A stretch of 64,000 nt of DNA. It comes from Porphyra umbilicalis (lineage: Eukaryota; Rhodophyta; Bangiophyceae; Bangiales; Bangiaceae). The first letter of the stretch is position 1. Each line of letters begins with the position of its first letter. The translations under genes were made by a program, and so were the position numbers. Positions 57,228 through 64,000 of this stretch are shown one piece after another. Location of the stretch: assembly GCA_002049455.2 (NCBI GenBank), contig KV918786.1:1-64000 (forward strand), written 5' to 3'. The notes beneath the pieces are model-generated. The model searched no databases. It saw only the letters and a program-made list of their open reading frames with translations, and was not told the origin of the DNA.

Positions 57228-58547
57228 TCACCGCGGCCGCGCACACTCCCCACGGGTGATCAGACGCGGCCCCACCGGTGGTCCGTCGCGGCAAGGCCGG
57301 ATGTCCTGGTCAAAGATGCGCGTCGGCACCGCGAGCGTCGTACAGCAGTTGGGGACGTCGACGATGCCGCTGATGCGGCCTTCGCACGGGCAGCAGCTCA
57401 GCAGCAGGTACACCTGCGCGGCCGTATAGCCAAATTTCGAAAGGTAGGCAATGGCGTTGCGCACGCACATTTTGTAGCTGATGCTCGCGTCAAGGTAGTG
57501 CTGCGCGCCCGACGCGTCGACGGACTGCCCCTCAAAGACGAGCCACTCGGTGTAGCGGGGTTCGATGGGGGACACCTCAAAGAGCGGGTACACGGAGAGC
57601 GGCTTTGAGGCGCAGGTTGGCGTGAGGTACTTTTGAACGCCGCCGCGGATGAGGGACGCTTTGAAGACCGCGTACCCACTCATTTCGATGGCGCCACAAA
57701 AGGTCACCTCGCCGTCGCCTTGGGAAAAGTGCAGGTCCCCAAAGGACAAATGAGCGCCCTCCACAAAGACCGGCAGGTAGACGCGGCTGCCGACGCACAG
57801 GTTCTTAATGTCGCAGTTGCCGCCGTGCTCCCGCCCGGGGATGGTGCGCGCCGCCTCGGCCGCGATGCGGTCGTGGTCGGGGTGGTCCGCCTTGATGGCG
57901 CCGAGCAGCGCGCCGGCGGGCTCGGGGAGGCACGCCAGCGGGCGGGTGGCGAGGTGCTTGGGCAGCGTCAGCCGCTCCTCCCCCGTGGCGACGAGGTCCC
58001 CTTCGCGCCGGTTCCACTCGGCGAGCAGCTCGGCCGACGGGGCCGTGCCAATGAGCCCCGGGTGCGTCATGCCCGCAAAGCGCACGCCGGGGATGTGGCG
58101 GGACGACGTAAACTTGCCGTCAAAGTCCCAGATGGCCTTGCCCGCCTCGGGGAAGTCGTCGCAGAGGAAGCCGCCCCCGTTGGCCGCGTCGAAAATGCCC
58201 GTGTAGCCCCACTCGTGGCCGCGCAGCGGGCCAATGTCGCAGATGTCCACGACGAGCAAATCGCCAGGCGCGGCGGGGACGCCGTCCTCCTCCACGCGGA
58301 TGGGACCCGACAGGTGGTGGCACCGCCGCAGGTCAATGTCCCGCACGTCCGACGCGTCGTCATTGTTGGCGATTTGACCGCCCGTCCAGTCAATGGCTTC
58401 GGCGCGGAAGGGCACGCCCGTGGCGACCGTGGCGACGGGGGGGATGTCGGGGTGCCACCGGTTGTGGAGCGGCTGCGCCTGGTCTGCGGCGGGGCGGGAC
58501 AGGTCGACGGCGATCAGGTCGATGGGGGTGTTGGGGGCGTAGCTCAT
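57228..58547 (-). CDS. Formamidase (acetamidase/formamidase family)
   Basis: Hydrolyses formamide to formate and ammonia, a nitrogen-scavenging step in the cytosol. The ATG at 58547 (MSYAPNTPIDLIAVDLSRP) gives 439 residues, the usual family length. No intron and no frame break. Family blocks in order: LHNRWHPDIPPVATV, GPIRVEEDGVPAAPGDLLVV, GHEWGYTGIF, KAIWDFDG, THPGLIGTAPSAELLAEWNR, REHGGNCDIKNL, LSFGDLHFSQGDGE, CGAIEMSGY and YLLLSCCPCEGRISGIVDVP. This is the fungal/bacterial-type FmdA_AmdA pattern. The unbroken frame contrasts with its neighbours because the gene has almost no long G/C runs. Confidence 0.96.
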   Translation of the reverse strand: MSYAPNTPIDLIAVDLSRPAADQAQPLHNRWHPDIPPVATVATGVPFRAEAIDWTGGQIANNDDASDVRDIDLRRCHHLSGPIRVEEDGVPAAPGDLLVVDICDIGPLRGHEWGYTGIFDAANGGGFLCDDFPEAGKAIWDFDGKFTSSRHIPGVRFAGMTHPGLIGTAPSAELLAEWNRREGDLVATGEERLTLPKHLATRPLACLPEPAGALLGAIKADHPDHDRIAAEAARTIPGREHGGNCDIKNLCVGSRVYLPVFVEGAHLSFGDLHFSQGDGEVTFCGAIEMSGYAVFKASLIRGGVQKYLTPTCASKPLSVYPLFEVSPIEPRYTEWLVFEGQSVDASGAQHYLDASISYKMCVRNAIAYLSKFGYTAAQVYLLLSCCPCEGRISGIVDVPNCCTTLAVPTRIFDQDIRPCRDGPPVGPRLITRGECARPR

Positions 58548-60586
58548 GGCGGCTGGGGAAAGGGGAAACGCACGCAGAAAGCGGGGAGGAGATGCGTGCC
58601 CACGAGTGGGGTGAGAAACAGAGGAGGTGAACGAGGGGCGGGGGTGCGGCGGGCTGGACAGCAACAAGAGACCTGACTTTATGCGTGGCACCTTCCTCCC
58701 ACGCTGCTCTCGTACCCACTCACCGCTCGTCCTCTGCGCCAGTATGTGCACGCAGCCGCTGCAAAGACACCTACGTGATCCGCCCGCTGATCAGCTGACG
58801 GATCAAGAGGCAGGGGCGTGCACGAATGGATTCCACGTGGCAAGCTGACCGCCCGCTGAGCGTCACGCGGAACGTGACACACGACAGCAGGATGTGCACT
58901 GGACCAAAAGCCAGATTGCGAGGCGGCTGCAGCCGCTGGACGGTGCCAGCTGGCACCGTCCACGCGTCGAGCGGGCGGGGGCTGCTGCGGCCAAGTACAC
59001 AATATGTACAATCCGGCTCGCCGTCTGCCACAGCGTCACCACCATTGACAGGGTCGCAAGGTGGGGAAGGGGAAGCCGCCCACCACGGGCAGTACACCAA
59101 AACGCCCCGTGCAGCCATACACCCCCGTCGGCGGCCGCAACAGGACAACACCCCGAGGTACTGCCGATGGGTGCAGGGCGGCGGCTGTGCCCCGACAAAA
59201 TGCGTCGGCTTGCGTCGCATCGCGCTCGACGCCCATCGACAGGCAGCCACCCGGTCGACCGGTGTCAGCTGCGTGCCGCGTCGGAGGTGGCACGTAGCGG
59301 GATACGGTGTTGACGCCCGTGGCTGATGCGGACGCTGTCGCGACGGCCGTCGGCGCGACGGCCGTCGCGAGCAACTCCCCACCCGCCTCGGTACTCGCGC
59401 TGCGAGCAGTGAGCAACACGCGGGCGGCACGGCAACGCCTGCCCAACGCACGGCCATGACGGCAGAAGCGCCGCTCATCGCTCGCCACCGCTGGCGCTGG
59501 ACGACCGCGGCTGCGAGTGCGGGCACTGACCAGACGCACCATTCGACCGACCGTCCCACCCCGCGCGGTAGTACAAGCCAAAACACTGTCAACGCGTGCG
59601 ACAGCCCGAGGGAGCACCTCTACCAACGCGGCGGGGGCCTGGAAGTGGGTAGTAGCGTCGACGGCGGGCTCCCCCCCACCCCATCACCGCCGCCACCGCC
59701 GGCGGGCACGCGCCCGCGACGGCGCCTGTCGCTCGACGTCACTCAGACGCCAAACGGGGCGTGCGCCCAAAGCGCGGCGCAAGTGCCACAGCGCAGTCTC
59801 GGCGGGGGCGCTCGCGGCCGGCCGCCAAAGGGCGTGACGGCCGCCGCTGCTGCCGCCGCGTCAGGGCTCCAACCGCGACCGCACGGCGGGCGCGGCGTCG
59901 CGGTCGGCGCGTCGGGCCACACGCCGGCGCGGAACCCGGCGGTGACGCCGCGGCGGCGCCCGGCATGTGGGGGGGCAGAGCTGCGGATGGGCGACCCCAA
60001 GGGGCTCGGGGGGGGGGACCGAGCGGCCACAATGGGGCCGCCGCCGGGCGGGGGTGACGCGGCGCCCAGCGCGCCGACGCGCGGGTGCGTGTCGGCCGCC
60101 CCCGCCGCCGACGCTGCCGCCGACGCCGTGGCGAGCCCCCTTCCCCCACCAGGGGCAATGGCGACGGGTGGAGAAGGGTGCTTTCGGGCGGAGGGCGGGC
60201 GCCCGCACGAGCGGCAAACCCCGCGCCGCGCTGGCGGCGGCGCGCCAGCGCGCACCGGCTCTTTGGGGGGCCTGCGTGCGCGCCAAACGGCGGACGCGTC
60301 GGCGCGTCCACCCGTGGATCTTGCGACCGAAAAGCGAGACCCGACCGCGCCGAGCCGTCGATTTGCCGCCCGGCATTGTGCACACCCGCCGCCGCCGATC
60401 CGGTTCGACGCCCCACCCTCCTCCGCTCGCTGCCGGTCACTCCACCCCCCCGCCCCCCCACGCCCGTGTCTCCCCCCCCCTTTTGCCTTTTGCGTCACCC
60501 GCCCCCTCCCCGCTTGTTCCCAGTTCATCCCCGCTCCCCCCCCTTCATCCCCCCCCCCCCCCCACCCGCCCGCCCATCGACCCGCC
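58548..60586. other. Intergenic between divergent genes, no recognised gene
   Basis: It contains a perfect 24-bp palindrome (58938-58961) and a 31-bp near-palindrome (59339-59369) built from two CGCGACGGCCGTCG-type units. The last 200 bases before the RRP46-like start are C-rich. Confidence 0.45.
58938..58961. repeat. Perfect 24-bp palindrome
   Basis: GGACGGTGCCAG is followed directly by its exact reverse complement CTGGCACCGTCC, with no spacer. It lies about 390 bases upstream of the formamidase start. It could be a dimeric regulator site or chance. Confidence 0.6.
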
Positions 60587-61559
60587 ATGGACGGGGTGAC
60601 GGCCGCCCCCCCCCCCCTCCCCCCACCACCGAGGCCACCCCGACGGGCGTCCCCCCCCCTCCCCCCACCACTGAGGCCATTCCCACGGTCGTCCCCCCCC
60701 CGGCACCGACGGCCGCCGCCGCGACGGGCGCTCCGCCTCGTCGGTGCGCCCCCCCACCGTCGAGCTCGCCTGGCACGCCACCGCCGACGGCAGCTGCCGG
60801 TGGTCGGTCGGCGCCACGACCGTCTCGGCCGCCGTCGTTGGCCCCGCCGACTGCCCGCCGTCGCGGCAGGCGCCCGATGGGTCCACCCTCTCCGTCACCG
60901 TCCGGTCGGCAGCCGCCGCCGCCGCCGCCCCCGCCGGCCGCCCCGCCGCAGCGGTCGCCGTCGGCGGCGGCGGCGCCGACGCGGCCGCCACCAGCGGCGG
61001 CGGCGGCGGCTGGGCGGCGACCGTTGCGGACCGCGCCGCCGAGGCGCGCCTCGCCGCCGCCCTCACCGCCATTGTCGACGCCCGCGCCGCCCCCGGTCGT
61101 CGATCACCATTGCCGTCCACGTGTCGACGGCGGGCGGCGGCGGCGTCGACGCGGCGGTCGTCAATGCCGCGTCGGGGGCGCTCCTCGACGCGGGCGTGCC
61201 GCTGCGCGGGGTGCTCGCGGCGGGGTCGGCGGCGGTCGGGCGGCGGGGGGGGTGGGGGGGGTGGCGGGGCCGCCGCCGGCGGCTGACGGGGGGGGGGGGT
61301 GTGGGTCGACCCGACCGCCGACGAGGCGGCGGCCGCGGCGGCGGTCGTGACGGTGGCGGCGGTCGCGCCGCCGGTGGGGGGGGGGGGGGGGGGCGCCGCC
61401 ACGTTTGTGGCGACGCACGTGGGGGGGGGGGTGCTCCCGCGGGGGGAGTATGGGGGGGGGTTGGCCGCTGCGGGGGAAGCTGCGGGCGCCGCGGCGGCGG
61501 CGTTGCGGGCGGCGGTGGAGCAGCGGCTGGGGGGGGGGGGGGGGGGGGGGGGGGGGTGA
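60587..61559 (+). CDS. Exosome subunit RRP46/EXOSC5 (RNase PH fold)
   Basis: RRP46 is one of six RNase PH-like ring subunits of the eukaryotic exosome, which degrades and trims RNA. The ATG at 60587 (MDGVTAAPPP) begins a Pro/Thr-rich extension in C-rich DNA where frame changes. The domain then reads VRPPTVELAWHATADGSCRW, SVGATTVSAAVVGPAD and DGSTLSVTVRSA in one frame. Next, SSITIAVHVSTAGGGG and VVNAASGALLDAGVPLRGVL appear in a second, and MWVDPTADEAAAAAAVVTVA with LAAALRAAVEQRL-like helices back in the first. Order and motifs match EXOSC5, including the DAGVP loop and DPT block. Breaks fall near 61095 and at the G runs around 61245-61300. The stop at 61557 follows a 23-base G run and may not be genuine. 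Confidence 0.83.
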
Positions 61560-62008
61560 CGCGGGAGGGTGGCACGCGCGCGGCGGCGCGGGCGGTGCGA
61601 CGGGAAGCGCGGGGTGGTCGTCGGGCACCGTGGGTGCTCTGGAGGTGTGGTGGACGTGTGGTCGTGGGGGTGGCGTCTGGGATGAGACGGCGGCGTGTAC
61701 GAGGTGCGGCCATCGGTCACGGCCACGTGCACGCAGGGGCTGCCGCGCGCCACTGGGCGAGGGGCGGCAACGAGAGCAATCACAAAAAAAGGGCCGGCAC
61801 GAGCGCGGAAGGGGCGCTTGAATGACCCACGGGTTCCTCTGGTTGCGTTGCGCTCGCAAGCAAGCACGTGGGCGGACGGGCCGCCAAGGACAAAGAAGCT
61901 ACCGTTTGTCTTGCGCTCAACCCCTACGCGCCCGCCTCGCCTCCAACCCAGTGCCGCTCCGACACCTCGGCCACACCCTCTAGGTTGCGCTCGGCCCGCC
62001 CACACGCG

Positions 62009-62041
<33 letters not shown>

Positions 62042-62170
62042 TGCTGTGCGGACGCCCCACCCCCACGCCGCCTCTGCCGACGGCGCTCCCCACCAAGGGC
62101 GGGGTCCCCCCCACCGGCCCAAGCCCTCGTGTGCCGCCCGGTCCCACACGCCTCCCCCCCGTGTCCGCGC
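61560..62170. other. Intergenic between convergent genes
   Basis: GC-rich, with (CCG)n at 62009-62040. No recognised gene. Confidence 0.4.
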
Positions 62171-62786
62171 CTAGGCCCCTTTTCCGCCACCGACGATGCG
62201 AGGGCCACGTCTGGAGCGCCCCCCCCCCCCCCCCCCCCCCTCCACCGGCGCGGGCGCCACCCCCCCCCCCGACGTTGCGCCAGCGGCGCCCGCGCCCGCC
62301 GCGTCGGCGGCCGCCGCCTCCTCCTCCTCGTCCTCCCCATACACCTCTGGGTGCGCCACAACACAGCTGTGCATGGCGGAAAAGGCGGTGACGCACTCCT
62401 CCCCCGCGGCTCGGATTCCGACTCGAGGAAGCAGCGGTAGGCGGTGAGGAAGGCGGTGCCACAGGGGCCCTCCCGCATCGCGTCAATGCACGGGCAGTCG
62501 AGCGCCTCGTCGACGGCGCGCGCTTTGGCGTCGGCGGCCGACTCGCCGGGGCGGGGGGTGATGTCGAGGCCCGCGGGGGGGCGGGGGGGCGCCGCCCCCG
62601 CCGCCGCCGCCGCCGCCGGCAGCCGAGGCGGGCGCCGCGTCATCGTCAGGCGCCGCAACGGTGGCAGAGGGGGCGCCGACCGGCTCGGACGGGGGCGGCG
62701 GCGGCGGGAGCATTTCGCCCACGTCGCTCGATGGCGCCGCGCGGGGCTCCATGGGGGGGGGGGGGGCGTCGCCCCCGCCGCCGCTG

Positions 62787-62827
<41 letters not shown>

Positions 62828-62959
62828 AGCCGCGGCGGGCGCCGCGTCATCGTCAGGCGCCGCAACGGTGGCAGAGGGGGCGCCGACCGGCTCGGACGGG
62901 GGCGGAGGCGGCGGGAGCATTTCGCCCACGTCGCTCGACGGCGCCGCGCGGGGCTCCAT
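62171..62959 (-). CDS. MIA40/CHCHD4 intermembrane-space oxidoreductase
   Basis: MIA40 oxidises cysteine-rich proteins during import into the mitochondrial intermembrane space. The redox motif CPC is followed by IDAMREGPCGTAFLTAYRC and EECVTAFSAMHSC, giving the twin CX9C pairs (GTAFLTAYR and VTAFSAMHS spacers) and the HPEVYGEDEEEE acidic tail. The start is taken at 62959. The N-terminus holds two nearly identical copies of a 48-residue block (MEPRAAPSSDVGEM onward) from a 207-bp duplication, so 62752 is the alternative start. Frames change in a G/C run at about 62575-62592 and at a G5 run (62417-62421), where one extra base would restore EPRGEECV. It lacks an obvious membrane anchor, as expected for plant and animal forms. 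Confidence 0.87.
62608..62959 (-). repeat. In-frame 207-bp tandem duplication at the MIA40 5' end
   Basis: The segments 62608-62752 and 62815-62959 match at all but a handful of positions. The offset is 207 bases (69 codons), and each copy includes an ATG. The intervening 62 bases are GCC/GGG-rich. Confidence 0.9.
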
Positions 62960-63713
62960 GGGGACCGGGACGGCGGGGGAGGACCGCGGTCGGCGGGGCG
63001 GCGGCGCGGCGGCCCAGGGCGCCGAGCACAGGCAGGCGACGCAAGGATAAAGGGGGGGAAGAAGGGTGCAGACCGGGCGGGTGACCAGCGGGCACAGGGA
63101 GGTGGTCCCGCGTGGGCGCGCGCGTGCGGCGGCGGGGAAAGCGGGGGCGGCCGTCGGCGGGGAAGGCGGGGGCGGCCGTCGGCGGGGAAAAGAGGCAATG
63201 GCGCACGCGCACACGCCGCGGGGCGGCTACATTACCGCGGCGGAGGCGCTGGAAGCGACCGGCGTGGATGGCGCCGACCGGCGGCGCGGGCCGCGCACGG
63301 ATCGGTGCAATCCGCGGATCGCGCAACCAAGTGGCACCCAAAAGTGGTCCTGAACTGAAGGCACGTTCGCGCAAATACCCTGGTCCGAACTGGCTGCGCT
63401 ATTTGACACGCTCACAGCCAATAAATACACAGCGCCCATGTCGAAGCTTCGACTTCGAAGGAGCACACCTGCCACCTGTGGTCGAGACAGACCTCAAGGC
63501 CAGGGAATTGTGCCTTGATCCGCGCAACTCGCGCCCGCCTCGCACGCGCAGGGCAGCTGCTTCCCCGTGGCGGCCAGCGCTGGCCGCGCTGCAGCGCGGT
63601 CGTGCGCCCCGCGTACACCCGCCCCGGCCAAGAGGTCAGCGGCGCTCTGCCCATACGGCTCCCGGCTGGGCTCCCCACCCCCCCCGCCTGCTGCTTGCCG
63701 CCCTGCCCCCACC
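62960..63713. other. Bidirectional 5' region of MIA40 and the metal ATPase
   Basis: About 750 bases between divergent starts. It holds two copies of a GGCGGGGAAAGCGGGGGCGG-type unit (63130-63175, period about 30) and an AT-richer patch at 63360-63440. No gene is recognised. Confidence 0.4.
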
Positions 63714-64000
63714 ATGGATGTGCCAACGGCGGCGTGGGCGCTGCCACTGTGCCCACTGCCGCGCCGCGGCGTCGGCCACGTCGGCGCGCGCCCCCCCACC
63801 CGCCGCGCTGCGCGGCGGGCGCCCCCCCCCCCCCCCCACCGGCGGCCGCGGGTGCCCCCCCCCCCCCGGCCACTCCACGTTGTGACGGCGGCGGCATCGG
63901 CGGCCGCAGCCGCGCCTTCCCCCCCCCCCGACGGCGCCACCCTGTCGCTGCGCGTCTCCCACCTGCGCTGCGCCGCGTGCGCGTCGTCGGCGGAGCGCGC
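63714..64000 (+). CDS. N-terminus of a heavy-metal (copper-type) P-type ATPase, cut by window end
   Basis: One frame is open from the ATG at 63714 (CCACC-ATG-GAT context) to the window edge with no stop. The first 65 residues are Arg/Pro/Ala-rich without acids after residue 2, transit-peptide-like (MDVPTAAWALPLCPLPRRG). From about residue 76, DGATLSLRVSHLRCAACASS then AERA matches the HMA metal-binding fold: a beta strand, the CxxC metal ligands (CAAC) and the start of the first helix. Copper ATPases of plastids (PAA1/PAA2) have this layout. The ATPase core lies beyond the window, so a stand-alone metallochaperone is also possible. It contains C runs but stays in frame. Confidence 0.6.
   Translation, partial: MDVPTAAWALPLCPLPRRGVGHVGARPPTRRAARRAPPPPPHRRPRVPPPPRPLHVVTAAASAAAAAPSPPPDGATLSLRVSHLRCAACASSAER

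Noticed and set aside
1-64000. CRISPR array, rRNA operon or bacterial operon structure
   Set aside because: No regularly spaced repeats with unique spacers, no rRNA-like sequence, and genes are spaced, spliced and oriented as in a eukaryote.

Overview
The window is nuclear DNA of a photosynthetic eukaryote. It is very GC-rich with long G/C homopolymers, and host genes have no or one intron. Several predicted proteins have plastid-transit-like N-termini. Other genes include a phytyl ester synthase, a BIN4-type topoisomerase VI partner, an eukaryotic exosome subunit and a MIA40 whose CPC motif is encoded in the nucleus. GC-rich, intron-poor and plastid-bearing fits a bangiophyte red alga (Porphyra/Pyropia type) better than a green alga, which would normally carry many introns. 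This assignment is inference.

Layout. 0.5-2.8 kb: phytyl ester synthase (minus). 3.4-8.4 kb: a transposon cluster made of a 3.76-kb pogo/Tigger-like element with terminal inverted repeats and a TA target duplication, a related non-autonomous element, and a 132-bp foldback MITE. 8.4-17.5 kb: lower-GC accessory DNA with repeats, one uncharacterised ORF pair and no recognised host gene. 17.5-38 kb: host genes, namely a small plastid-type membrane protein, a BIN4-like protein facing an MFAP1-like spliceosomal protein, a Myb/SANT protein, a possible LURP-one-type protein, an amino-acid permease, an acyl-protein thioesterase (one intron) and an alpha/beta hydrolase (one intron). 39.6-51.2 kb: a decayed membrane-protein locus, two TA-flanked MITEs, and a large divergent two-gene transposon with a Plavaka-type transposase on the minus strand and an uncharacterised partner on the plus strand. 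53-64 kb: a secreted 10-cysteine protein, a LON-domain protein, formamidase, exosome subunit RRP46, MIA40, and the start of a heavy-metal P-type ATPase that runs off the right edge.

Two opposite decay patterns stand out. Conserved host genes have no internal stops but change reading frame at or near G/C runs, which may be sequencing error. The three large transposon ORFs stay in one frame, apart from one frame change in a G6 run, yet carry 13 internal stop codons (7 TGA, 3 TAA, 3 TAG).

The host genes do not form one pathway. They cover plastid lipid turnover, DNA topology, splicing, RNA decay, mitochondrial import, metal transport and nitrogen scavenging, as expected of ordinary eukaryotic gene order.
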